Shown here piece after piece: positions 44,217 to 52,223 of a stretch of DNA of 64,000 nt. Source of the DNA: an uncultured Eubacteriales bacterium (GTDB taxonomy: Bacteria; Bacillota; Clostridia; Oscillospirales; UBA644); assembly GCA_900547165.1 (NCBI GenBank), contig URFZ01000003.1:1-64000 (forward strand), given 5' to 3'. Below the pieces are notes generated by a model. It did no database searches, had not been told where the DNA came from, and saw nothing but the letters and a program-made list of their open reading frames with translations. The first letter of the stretch is position 1; each line of letters begins with the position of its first letter. Made by a program: the position numbers and the translations under genes.

Positions 44217-44246
44217 GAAAAAATAAGGACGCATTTCTGCGTCCTT
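44217..44246 (-). terminator. Terminator of the S1-domain gene
   Basis: On the minus strand AAGGACGCA / TGCGTCCTT with a GAAA loop is followed by ATTTTTT. Confidence 0.85.
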
Positions 44247-44253
44247 GATCTTT

Positions 44254-45183
44254 TTATACGGGAACTTCGTCAAAAGAAGTTCTTATGACCTTGTTGGCTT
44301 CGGGAGGGGAATACACAAACTCGTCAATATGCGATCCGTGGCAAAAATATCTGTAATCTTCGAGTTTTGCGTCTCCGCAAAAACAGTCGATTATGCTCAA
44401 TTTTATTTTCATTTTTTCGGGAATTATATTTTTTATGTAAACGGTTGCCTGCTGACCCGAAACGATGCCCGCTTTATATTCGGCGAGTCCCGCAAGGTTC
44501 GGCGTCAACTCAATAAATATACCGTAATCTTCGATAGAGCGCACAACTCCGCAAACGGTCTGCCCGACATCGAACATATCCGCGTTTTCTTCCCATGTTC
44601 CGAGAAGTTCTTTGTGCGAGAGGGTAAACCGTCGGTTTTCATAATCAATGTCCTTTATAACGACACGGATATTTTGTCCGACAAAAAATCTGTCCCTCGG
44701 GTGCGAAATCCTCGAAACCGAAATATTTTCGATACTTATAAGCCCAACTATCCCGCAGCCGATATCCGCAAATGCGCCGAACGGTTCAAGGTGCGTTATC
44801 CGCGCGGGAATTATGTCGCCCTTTTTGTATGTCGAGAGCATATAGTTCAGAGCGTCCTGCTGTGCCGAAACGCGGCTGAGACGGGCAACTGTTTGTCCCT
44901 GCTTTGTCAGAATGTCGTCTACCTTGAAGCATATCTGTTTGTTGACGCGGCTCAAAACGGCAATGTCTTTAACGCTTCCGTCGCGTATGCCTATCGCAGC
45001 TTCCTCTCTCGGTATAACACCTTTAATGTCTCCGAGATCCACTATCAGGTTGTGGTCGTTGTCGCACATAACGGCGCGTGCTTCGAGAATCCTGTTGGTC
45101 GCTTTTGCCCGTTCAAGTTGAAGCAAAGACGGCTTTTCGTCAAGTGCGCTTGTGCCTTCGGGTCTGTAATTGATACTGTTCAT
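44254..45183 (-). CDS. S1 RNA-binding domain protein (ribosomal S1-like)
   Basis: The 309-residue protein has three S1-type repeats: about 30-95 (LIVDLGDIKGVIPREEA), 115-195 (GDIIPARITHLEPFGAFADIG and VVIKDIDYENRRFTLSHKEL) and 205-275 (VCGVVRSIEDYGIFIELTPNLAGL). A long C-terminal tail ends in VRTSFDEVPV-like residues. It has an AAAGGAGG ribosome site. It likely binds RNA; ribosomal S1 itself is fused to IspH elsewhere in this window, so this is a second, stand-alone S1-like protein. Confidence 0.88.
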   Translation of the reverse strand: MNSINYRPEGTSALDEKPSLLQLERAKATNRILEARAVMCDNDHNLIVDLGDIKGVIPREEAAIGIRDGSVKDIAVLSRVNKQICFKVDDILTKQGQTVARLSRVSAQQDALNYMLSTYKKGDIIPARITHLEPFGAFADIGCGIVGLISIENISVSRISHPRDRFFVGQNIRVVIKDIDYENRRFTLSHKELLGTWEENADMFDVGQTVCGVVRSIEDYGIFIELTPNLAGLAEYKAGIVSGQQATVYIKNIIPEKMKIKLSIIDCFCGDAKLEDYRYFCHGSHIDEFVYSPPEANKVIRTSFDEVPV

Positions 45184-45242
45184 TGGTGTTTAACCTCCTT
45201 TGTTATCACTTAAAAATATTCAAAGGAGAATTAAAATATTCC

Positions 45243-45281
45243 AAAAAAACGGGGAAACGACGAAACTTCCGCCGTTTCCCC
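45243..45281 (-). terminator. Terminator of the glycoside-hydrolase-like gene
   Basis: On the minus strand GGGGAAACG / CGTTTCCCC with a 13-nt loop is followed by GTTTTTTT. Confidence 0.85.
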
Positions 45282-45292
45282 AAAATGCGGCA

Positions 45293-47818
45293 TTATTTGC
45301 CGAATCTTTCGAGAAGATATTCGCAGCAGAGGATTTTTTCCATCATGCTGTACTTGTTGAAGAAATAGTGGTTTGCCGCTTCGTAACCGATGGTGGAGTT
45401 GTGAATCATAACTTTGTACATCTCCATCGCGGTATCCATTTCCGCATTAAGAAGTTCAATGATACGTTTTCTGTATTCCTCTTTCTTTGCGGGATCGGTC
45501 TCTTCGTCGAATTTGTTTCTCGTGACGTTATATGCTGTCTGCTGATACGAACTCTTGAACAGACAATACGTTCCTGTTGCAACGTCAACAAATTCAGCCA
45601 AACGCTTGTTTTCAGCAAGGTCTTTATCCGTTACGGACGCTTTCAGTTCGTCTATGCCTTCCTTGAATCCCTCGGCAACAAGTCGGAGTTGATTTTCGAA
45701 AATATCCAGCGGGTAAATCGAACGCCATTGATTTATATCGTCATAGGGAAGTCCAGTCATTGTTGCATAGAGTTTTGTCTGATGTTCAAACAGCGGGTTG
45801 GACGGTCCCATATGTTGCGGACCTTTGTAAAGTGTTCCGATATGGAACGGGAAGTTCTGGAATGCTTTGGAGAACGTTTCTGTCGCCTTATTGATAACGG
45901 GTGCTTTGTCTCCGAATATGGAAACTATCGCGTCCTGCGGGTTTCCGTTTGTCCAATAATACTGGCTGGCAACTTCAAGATTCATGGACGGGTAGCCGCC
46001 GAGCGTCCAACCTATCATAAGACCGTCAACTTTGTTGTCAACAATGCCCTGAATATGCTGTTCCACAAGGTCAACAACAGGCAGATAGGGAACGGTAGAG
46101 CATTCCCATGTGTTGTTGAACTGAACTTTTGCAAGCGTCTTTACGCCGTGTTTTCTGCACGTTTTCCAGATATTCTTTGCATTTTCGCCGGGGCCTACAA
46201 GAGAAATGGAGTAGTCGATAACTGATGTCTCAATACCGCCGATCGTCTTTTTAACACCCTCTTCGCTTGTACACATAACGCGAGCGCCCTCGTCGCCGAT
46301 AGCCTGCGCCATATCGTCCCAGGAATCGAATCTGCCTGTCCAACCCCAGTTCCATGCAAGGACTTTGATGTCTTTGTTGACCTTTCTTGCGGCTCTTGCA
46401 ATTATAAGGTTAACTTCCGCAAGGACTTCGTAAGCCTTTCTCTTGCTGCATCTCGGGCAGGGTGTTTCAACAACGTGCGCATAGCAGTTTGTCAGGTTTT
46501 CGGAAGCTGTTATCGTGAAGAATCCGCCGAGTTGCGGCGCCGCTTCGCACAGTTGGGTTATCGAATCCGAAAGATATTTTTGAACTTCGGGCGTAGAGGT
46601 GCAGAGCGTGCCCTCGGGACCGTTGGAATAGCCGAGCAATTCGGGATATTTGTCAAAGAAACTCATCGGCATTGCGCGGGGTTCGTTCATGTAAAGGTAA
46701 ACCTTTATGCCGAATTTTGCGGCTCTTGCAACAAGGCTTTGAAGACCTTTTATACGCTGCTGCCACTTATCGGAAAGAGACGGTTCCCACGGAAACTCAA
46801 CGAGTTTGTAAAGAACTGCGTGTATCCAGATACCGTTTATGCCTATTCTGGAATATTCTTTGAGAAGTTCATCGGGGTACGACGAAACGCCGCCTTCAAG
46901 CAGAGCGTCTCCGTAAAGTGCGTTATAGGAATATGTATATCTGACATCAAATTGAGTGTCTCTGACTATCGTGCCTTCATCAAACGTAAGGCCGTCGTTT
47001 CTGTCTGCGATGAAAGCGATATATTGAAGACCTTTGTTGACGCCCTCTTCGTCAACTGCGGTAACGGTAATTCCGTCTTTTGCGAACGCCACAACATGGC
47101 TTTCCTGTTTTTTTGTTTCGTCAGGCTCAATTTTAAGAGTTATAAATTTTTCCGTGCCGCAGAGTTTGACGCCCCACTCTTTTTCGGTGTCGTTGACAAA
47201 GTTTTCGGCAAAGACGTCAACCGCGGAATTTCCGCTTTCGTTTTTAACGCCCCATGAAGAATCGAGAACAACGGCTCTGTTTGTGTTGTTCTTCATTTTT
47301 CTTTCGGGTTTGCCGTAGTCTTTGATAAAGTCAAAGTCGTTAACGGTTATCTTGTCTCTGTATTCGGCAAAATGCTTTTCCGTCCACGCTTTGAGCTTCT
47401 TTGTCTGCTCTTTCTGCTCTTCTGTAAGCGGGGTATACTTTATTTCGGAAACATTCGGTTTTTCCTGCAACTTAACGCCGAGGAAATCGTCCTCTTTAAG
47501 CGTGAACGCAAGTTCGTCGCGCGTCATTCCCGCGCATTTGATCAGTTGGTCGTAGGGAACGACCTGCCAGTTGTTTCTGATGATAGTTATAAAACCGCGC
47601 TTCGCATATTCGGCGTTATACTTCATCGGAACGTCAAGTCCCATGTCGGCGGCAAGTCCGTTAACGGTCTCAACGTCTGTTCCCAGAACTTCCGCTATCG
47701 TTTCGGTTTTGACCATGCCCCAGTTACGCCAAATGAAAAGTTGCTGTCTTGTCGGAAAATACGGATATTCGGCAATGACTTCCGTAGTGTCCGGCAGGGT
47801 AAGAATTGACATTTTCAT
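45293..47818 (-). CDS. Large cytosolic glycoside-hydrolase-like protein (GH20/GH67-like architecture)
   Basis: The 841-residue protein has no signal peptide, so it acts in the cytosol. Residues about 28-55 (WRNWGMVKTETIAEVLGTDV and following) look like a helix-turn-helix-type helical bundle. An alpha/beta domain like the second domain of GH20 and GH67 enzymes follows (about 185-290, ending VDEEGVNKGLQYIA). A TIM-barrel-like domain starts near RDTQFDVRYTYSYNALYG; it contains KVYLYMNEPRAMP, GGFFTITASENLTNCYAH, a CPRC pair and LAWNWGWTG. I cannot place it in a family or name its catalytic acids with confidence. It is read from the promoter at 47909-47937 through a structured leader. Confidence 0.65.
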   Translation of the reverse strand: MKMSILTLPDTTEVIAEYPYFPTRQQLFIWRNWGMVKTETIAEVLGTDVETVNGLAADMGLDVPMKYNAEYAKRGFITIIRNNWQVVPYDQLIKCAGMTRDELAFTLKEDDFLGVKLQEKPNVSEIKYTPLTEEQKEQTKKLKAWTEKHFAEYRDKITVNDFDFIKDYGKPERKMKNNTNRAVVLDSSWGVKNESGNSAVDVFAENFVNDTEKEWGVKLCGTEKFITLKIEPDETKKQESHVVAFAKDGITVTAVDEEGVNKGLQYIAFIADRNDGLTFDEGTIVRDTQFDVRYTYSYNALYGDALLEGGVSSYPDELLKEYSRIGINGIWIHAVLYKLVEFPWEPSLSDKWQQRIKGLQSLVARAAKFGIKVYLYMNEPRAMPMSFFDKYPELLGYSNGPEGTLCTSTPEVQKYLSDSITQLCEAAPQLGGFFTITASENLTNCYAHVVETPCPRCSKRKAYEVLAEVNLIIARAARKVNKDIKVLAWNWGWTGRFDSWDDMAQAIGDEGARVMCTSEEGVKKTIGGIETSVIDYSISLVGPGENAKNIWKTCRKHGVKTLAKVQFNNTWECSTVPYLPVVDLVEQHIQGIVDNKVDGLMIGWTLGGYPSMNLEVASQYYWTNGNPQDAIVSIFGDKAPVINKATETFSKAFQNFPFHIGTLYKGPQHMGPSNPLFEHQTKLYATMTGLPYDDINQWRSIYPLDIFENQLRLVAEGFKEGIDELKASVTDKDLAENKRLAEFVDVATGTYCLFKSSYQQTAYNVTRNKFDEETDPAKKEEYRKRIIELLNAEMDTAMEMYKVMIHNSTIGYEAANHYFFNKYSMMEKILCCEYLLERFGK

Positions 47819-47866
47819 ATCCTCCTTAAAGGTATGCCTGTATTAAAATTTTTTTTATACATAAAA

Positions 47867-47908
47867 GACTGAGGTTTCCGCAAGCATAAAGGCAGCGTTA
47901 CCTCAGTC
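47867..47908 (-). promoter_or_regulatory. Structured leader of the glycoside-hydrolase-like gene
   Basis: On the minus strand GACTGAGGT pairs with ACCTCAGTC, with an inner CGC/GCG pair, and is then followed by TTTTATG. It starts right at the predicted transcription start (-10 at 47914-47909). This could be an attenuator or mRNA-stabilising hairpin. Confidence 0.45.
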
Positions 47909-47937
47909 ATTCTATCATTAAATAAATTAAAATGCAA
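47909..47937 (-). promoter_or_regulatory. Promoter of the glycoside-hydrolase-like gene
   Basis: On the minus strand TTGCAT (47937-47932), 17 bp, TAGAAT (47914-47909) with TGA in front of the -10. Confidence 0.7.
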
Positions 47938-47996
47938 GTGTTTTAATACATTGTTAACAAAATATTATTCCATTAAAACTAATATATAAAAATATA

Positions 47997-48608
47997 TCAG
48001 TCGTGAGCGCATTTTTTACACGGGTCGTAATGACGTTTTGCGTCTTCAAGACTTTTCGGTGTCGCATTCTTTCCTGCGCAGGATTTCGAATAGTGATATT
48101 TCTTGCCTGTCGGCGTGACATATACGGTCTTATCTGTCGGAGACGTTTCGTTTTCGGTCTGTATAACTACGCTTTCCGTAGTGCTTTCTGTTGTTGAAAA
48201 CTCTGTCTCGGGCGCGTTTGTTGTTGCGGTCTTCCGTTCCGTTACTTTAATTTTGATTTCGGGTGTTTTAACACTTTTATCGGCAGTTTCAAACCAAATA
48301 TGCGCAGTGCCTGTTCCGATTGCTTCGATTCTGAATTTAAAAGTGTCCGAGCCGTCATAAGTCTTTTCGACAACGGTCGCAACAGCTGGATTATCGGAGT
48401 TTGCGATAATTGTTGCTTCATCAAATTTGCCTTTCGCCGTCACAAACAGACAAAGCTCTTCCGATATTTCACCTGCCTCCAATTCAAAATCCGAATATTT
48501 CTCTGCAAAATCCAATTTCGTTATTTCATTTTTCGATTTGGGTACACAAGCGCATAAAAATACCGTAAAAACAAGTATAACTGACAGCGTTGAAATGAAT
48601 TTCTTCAT
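47997..48608 (-). CDS. Lipoprotein with C-terminal Cys/His motif
   Basis: About 203 residues from ATG 48608; the ATG three codons upstream abuts GGAG and is rejected. Signal peptide and lipobox FLCAC are clear. The middle part (about 30-125) is a beta-rich Ig-like region, then a Ser/Thr/Glu linker. The C-terminus, TPTGKKYHYSKSCAGKN and AKRHYDPCKKC, is the small zinc-ribbon-like motif that often ends surface nucleases and lipoproteins of Firmicutes. Function unknown; it may bind metal at the cell surface. Confidence 0.72.
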   Translation of the reverse strand: MKKFISTLSVILVFTVFLCACVPKSKNEITKLDFAEKYSDFELEAGEISEELCLFVTAKGKFDEATIIANSDNPAVATVVEKTYDGSDTFKFRIEAIGTGTAHIWFETADKSVKTPEIKIKVTERKTATTNAPETEFSTTESTTESVVIQTENETSPTDKTVYVTPTGKKYHYSKSCAGKNATPKSLEDAKRHYDPCKKCAHD

Positions 48609-48661
48609 TTCATACATCTCCTTTTTTCTGAATATCGGTTCGTTTCAAAATCTGTGACAAA

Positions 48662-48690
48662 ATTATACATCAAAAGACATTTTTTGTCAA
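48662..48690 (-). promoter_or_regulatory. Promoter of the Cys/His lipoprotein gene
   Basis: On the minus strand TTGACA (48690-48685), 17 bp, TATAAT (48667-48662). Confidence 0.82.
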
Positions 48691-48741
48691 CGTTTTATGT
48701 GCAAAAAATGCGTTTATGCAAAAAATATTCCAAAAAGGTAT

Positions 48742-48770
48742 TGAAAACGAATAAAATATGTGCTATAATG
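48742..48770 (+). promoter_or_regulatory. Promoter of OLE RNA and the oapA-tlyA-nadK-argR-recN operon
   Basis: TTGAAA (48742-48747), 17 bp, TATAAT (48765-48770) with TGC in front of the -10. The expected start of transcription, about 48777, is the first base of the RNA's terminal helix. Confidence 0.85.
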
Positions 48771-48776
48771 TGTTCT

Positions 48777-49417
48777 ACGATGATGCGGTATTCTAGTCGG
48801 TTTTTGCAACGACCAGGGTGGGGCTAAAAATCCACCGAAGGGCATATCTGTGAAACTTCTGGTGCTTGCTTCTTACGCCCAGTCTGGGGTGGGTGCTGGA
48901 TGGGGGACGCGAGAGCGTCCTATGGCTTACGGGCAACCGTAATGGCATACGATCCTGTTCCGTTTGCCGTGGAGACCCGAACTTGTGCCTTATTGCGTGG
49001 TACGACTCGGGATAAAACCTGCAAGGCGGTGTAACGCCTGTTCCGAAGGAACTTTGCAAAAACATTTTTTTGAAATGGGGATTACGCTGTGTGCAGCCGT
49101 AGCCTGTCTTGAGTGGGTGCGGTGAATGTTCGATCAGAAGCAAACTGCGGCAGCAGACTTGCTTTATTGCGGATTGAAACCGTTCTTGCAAAAGAGACTA
49201 AGCGTTGACTTAAACCGTTGAGGAAATCTCCTAGACCGTATACGCTCAAAGGATTGCAGTATGTACTGAGTGGCGATCAAGTTAAAATCGCAGTGATGCG
49301 GTTTTCGTGGGCTTCAAAGGGAAACCGCCCGTTTGGCGACAGCGGGTAGAACATGGGGAAACCTACTTGACCTAAGACATAAGATTAACTTTGGGCGTTA
49401 TCATCGTATATTTTTTT
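48777..49417 (+). ncRNA. ole: OLE RNA (ornate, large, extremophilic RNA)
   Basis: About 640 nt without a coding frame in the right sense, rich in G and in short helices (for example GGGACGCGAGAGCGTCC and GCTTACGGGCAACCGTAA). The 5' end TACGATGAT (48777-48785) pairs with ATCATCGTA (49400-49408), which is followed by a T tract, so both ends are fixed. OLE RNAs are about 610 nt and lie upstream of a small membrane protein (OapA) and tlyA-nadK-argR-recN; that order is exactly found here. Known OLE RNAs sit at the membrane in a complex with OapA and support stress tolerance. Identification rests on size, context and structure; no covariance search was possible. Confidence 0.88.
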
Positions 49418-49454
49418 GATTAAATAACACTCGTATAATTACAGGAGAAACAAA

Positions 49455-50114
49455 ATGAAAGAAGATGTCTCTTCGGATTTAGACCGAAGTAACAAGTCCG
49501 AATCAGAGGAAAACGAGGACAAAAAAAATAAAGACGTCCAGCCGCAGGAACAGAAAAAGCAGAAAAAAGAAAGTCTTTTCAATTGGAAATGGACGGCAAG
49601 AATATTTCTTTTAACTTTTTCGATATCGATTGGACTTTCGCTTTTTTCCGAATCGGTTTCGGAAGAACTTCCGGTATGGGTCGCATTTATCATTCTTTGC
49701 GTTTTTGTTTTCATAGGTATTCTTTTTGATATAATAGGAACGGCTGTCATGTCCGCCGATCCCAAGAGCCTGAACTCAATGTGCACCAGACAGGTTAAAG
49801 GCGCAAAAAAAGCGCTTAAATGGGTGCAGAGTGCAGATACCGTCGCTAACTTCTGCAACGACGTAATGGGCGATATTTCAAGCGTATTGAGCGGTTCCGT
49901 CGGCAGTGTTATAGCAATAGGGCTTGCAGATACTTTCAATTTCAGCAAACTTATATCCGCAGTCGTTGTAACTGCATTGACATCTGCGATAACAGTTGCA
50001 GGTAAATCTTTCGGCAAAAACTTCGCAATGAAAAAAGCGAATGACATAATTTTCTTTTTCGCAAGACTTTTAAGCGTCTTCGGCGAGGAAAAAAGTAAGA
50101 AAAAGAAGAAATAA
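49455..50114 (+). CDS. oapA: OLE-associated membrane protein OapA
   Basis: The 219-residue protein has a charged, Lys/Glu-rich N-terminus (1-40), then membrane segments near 46-66 (ARIFLLTFSISIGLSLF), 74-97 (WVAFIILCVFVFIGILFDIIG), 150-168 and 175-195, and a basic KSKKKKK end. The loop MSADPKSLNSMCTRQVKGAKKAL followed by VANFCNDVMGDIS resembles the CNNM/DUF21-like region of OapA, shown here by key residues only. OapA binds OLE RNA directly, at a ratio of two proteins per RNA. It starts 38 nt after the OLE 3' helix with AGGAG upstream and overlaps tlyA by one base. Confidence 0.85.
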   Translation: MKEDVSSDLDRSNKSESEENEDKKNKDVQPQEQKKQKKESLFNWKWTARIFLLTFSISIGLSLFSESVSEELPVWVAFIILCVFVFIGILFDIIGTAVMSADPKSLNSMCTRQVKGAKKALKWVQSADTVANFCNDVMGDISSVLSGSVGSVIAIGLADTFNFSKLISAVVVTALTSAITVAGKSFGKNFAMKKANDIIFFFARLLSVFGEEKSKKKKK

Positions 50115-50899
50115 TGCGTCTTGATATTTTTATTTCCTCGGAAATGAGGTTTTGCAGCCGCGAAAAAGCCCGATATTATATTAAAAACGGAGATGTTTCC
50201 GTCAACGGAACGGTTATAGAAAAACCGTCATACGATGTTTCCGAAAAAGACGGTGTAGAAATAAGAGACAGTATCGGTTTCGTAGGTAAAGGCGGGCTTA
50301 AACTTAAAAAAGCAATAGAATCGTTCAGGTTGAACTTTTTTGATAAAACAGTGCTTGACGTTGGGGCTTCCACGGGTGGTTTTACGGACTGTGCACTCCA
50401 AAACGGTGCAAAAAAAGTATACGCCGTCGATGTGGGGCACGGACAACTCGACCCAAAGTTGGCAAGCAACGACCGAGTTGTAAATTTCGAGGGACGCAAT
50501 ATCCTTGATATTTCTCCCGAAAACATTGATAAAACGGATATTGTTGTTTCCGATGTTTCGTTTGTTTCGATAAAAAAGATACTTTCCCATATATCGAACT
50601 TTATTGATGAATACGGGCAAATAATATGCCTTGTAAAGCCTCAGTTTGAGGTCGGAAAGAAAAGACTCAAAAACGGAGTCGTATCCGACGAAAAGACACA
50701 CGTTGAGGTCGTTTCGGATATTCTTGACTACGCAGAAAGTCTCGGGCTGACCGTTTCGGGATTGGATTTTTCCCCGATAAAAGGCGGCGAGGGCAATATC
50801 GAATTTCTTTTGTATCTTACAAAAAACAGTGCGTTGAAAACAACAACAGATATAAAAACAACGGTACGAAAAGCACACGAAACGTTAAAAGGGCGGTGA
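50114..50899 (+). CDS. tlyA: TlyA family rRNA (cytidine-2'-O)-methyltransferase
   Basis: The 261-residue protein has an N-terminal S4 RNA-binding domain (MRLDIFISSEMRFCSREKAR to about 60) followed by an FtsJ-like methyltransferase. The SAM loop is VLDVGASTGGFTDCALQNGA (about 77-96), and VSDVSFVSIKKIL and CLVKPQFEVGK carry the catalytic Asp and Lys. It 2'-O-methylates cytidines of 16S and/or 23S rRNA. It shares one base with oapA and is followed by nadK after 4 bp. Confidence 0.93.
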   Translation: MRLDIFISSEMRFCSREKARYYIKNGDVSVNGTVIEKPSYDVSEKDGVEIRDSIGFVGKGGLKLKKAIESFRLNFFDKTVLDVGASTGGFTDCALQNGAKKVYAVDVGHGQLDPKLASNDRVVNFEGRNILDISPENIDKTDIVVSDVSFVSIKKILSHISNFIDEYGQIICLVKPQFEVGKKRLKNGVVSDEKTHVEVVSDILDYAESLGLTVSGLDFSPIKGGEGNIEFLLYLTKNSALKTTTDIKTTVRKAHETLKGR

Positions 50900-50903
50900 T
50901 CGC

Positions 50904-51743
50904 TTGAAAGTTCATATAGTAACAAACACGCAAAAGGACAAAGACCGCTCTGTCACCGAAGCCATAGTACGGGAACTGCTCGACCTCGGTGTCGAAGTGA
51001 GTTCGGATGTACCGTCTGTTGCAGATGCTTTTCAATCGGTTAACTTTCGTGAAACCGCGGAGGGAATCGAGACTTGCGACATCGTTTTGAGTGTCGGAGG
51101 AGACGGAACGATTTTGCGCGCCGCAAAAAAAGCGTCCGAAGAAGAGAAACCCATTCTCGGTGTGAATATGGGAAAAGTCGGATTCCTTGCGGAAGTCGAA
51201 CCCGTGGAAGTAACTCTTCTGAACAGACTTGTCGATGGTAAATATACGGTTGACGAACGAATGATGCTTGATTGCAAGGTCGTAAGAAACGGAAAGGTTT
51301 GTTTTTCCTGTTCGGCTTTGAATGATGTTGTTATAAGTCACGGCGCCGTCAGCCGAACCGTGGGAATCAAAGTGGATTCCGATGTCGGGTTTATAAGCGA
51401 GTATTCCGCGGACGGAATTGTCTTTTCAACTCCGACAGGCTCTACGGGATATTCAATATCGGCGGGTGGACCTGCGGTAGACCCGAAAATGCACGCTATA
51501 ATTCAAACTCCGATATGCGCACATTCATTGCACAGCAGACCGATACTTTTCGATGCGGGAACTAAATTGTTCGCGGAAGTTTCCGTGTTTAACGGCGAAC
51601 CGTATCTGACAGCAGACGGATATGAAAATTTCAGGCTTGCCGACGGCGATATTGTTCAGGTCGAACGCTCAAAAAAGACAACAAAAATCATAAGATTGAA
51701 AGATATGTCATTTTACGAAATACTTAACAGGAAGTTGGGGTAA
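50904..51743 (+). CDS. nadK: NAD kinase
   Basis: The 279-residue protein starts at TTG 50904, 4 bp after tlyA. The nucleotide-binding GGDG motif is LSVGGDGTILRAA (about 66-76), then ILGVNMGKVGFLAEV and the NAD-binding STPTGSTGYSISAGGP block (about 176). It phosphorylates NAD to NADP. It is a standard member of the OLE gene neighbourhood. Confidence 0.95.
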   Translation: MKVHIVTNTQKDKDRSVTEAIVRELLDLGVEVSSDVPSVADAFQSVNFRETAEGIETCDIVLSVGGDGTILRAAKKASEEEKPILGVNMGKVGFLAEVEPVEVTLLNRLVDGKYTVDERMMLDCKVVRNGKVCFSCSALNDVVISHGAVSRTVGIKVDSDVGFISEYSADGIVFSTPTGSTGYSISAGGPAVDPKMHAIIQTPICAHSLHSRPILFDAGTKLFAEVSVFNGEPYLTADGYENFRLADGDIVQVERSKKTTKIIRLKDMSFYEILNRKLG

Positions 51744-51748
51744 AGAAT

Positions 51749-52216
51749 ATGAAACTGAAAAGCAGACGACACGCGAAGATTTTGGAAATCATAAACGATA
51801 ATAATATTGAAACGCAGGACGAACTGACGCTTTTTCTGAACGCTGCGGGATTCAAGGCAACGCAGGCGACCGTTTCCAGAGACGTCAAAGAACTGCACCT
51901 GGTCAAGATTCTTACGAAAGACAACGTTTACAGATATGAGCAGCGTGATAAAGCCGTTTCGGGCGGAAGCGTTTTGAGTGCAAAATCTCAGGCGGTCATG
52001 CGTGAGGGTATCATGAACGTTCGCGTGGCTCAGAACATTGTCGTTGTTAAATGCTATACCGGTATGGCACAGGCTGTCTGCGCTTCGATAGACGCTCTTG
52101 ACAGAACAAACATTGTCGGTTCTCTTGCGGGCGACGATACCATTTTTCTTGTTGCCACGGACAACGACAGGGCGCTTGATATCGTATCGGAAATAAATGC
52201 GATAACAGCGGGCTGA
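51749..52216 (+). CDS. argR: Arginine repressor ArgR/AhrC
   Basis: The 155-residue protein has an N-terminal winged helix (ILEIINDNNIETQDEL, KATQATVSRDVKEL) and a C-terminal hexamerisation and arginine-binding domain (GMAQAVCASIDALDR, VGSLAGDDTIFLVATDN). It represses arginine synthesis when arginine is bound. It lies 5 bp after nadK; in this position it is probably housekeeping for the operon rather than a regulator of it. Confidence 0.95.
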   Translation: MKLKSRRHAKILEIINDNNIETQDELTLFLNAAGFKATQATVSRDVKELHLVKILTKDNVYRYEQRDKAVSGGSVLSAKSQAVMREGIMNVRVAQNIVVVKCYTGMAQAVCASIDALDRTNIVGSLAGDDTIFLVATDNDRALDIVSEINAITAG

Positions 52217-52223
52217 TAAGGCA

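Noticed and set aside
48793..49191. Minus-strand open frame of 132 residues inside the OLE region
   Set aside because: It is antisense to the structured RNA, has no clear ribosome site, and its composition reflects G-rich RNA helices.
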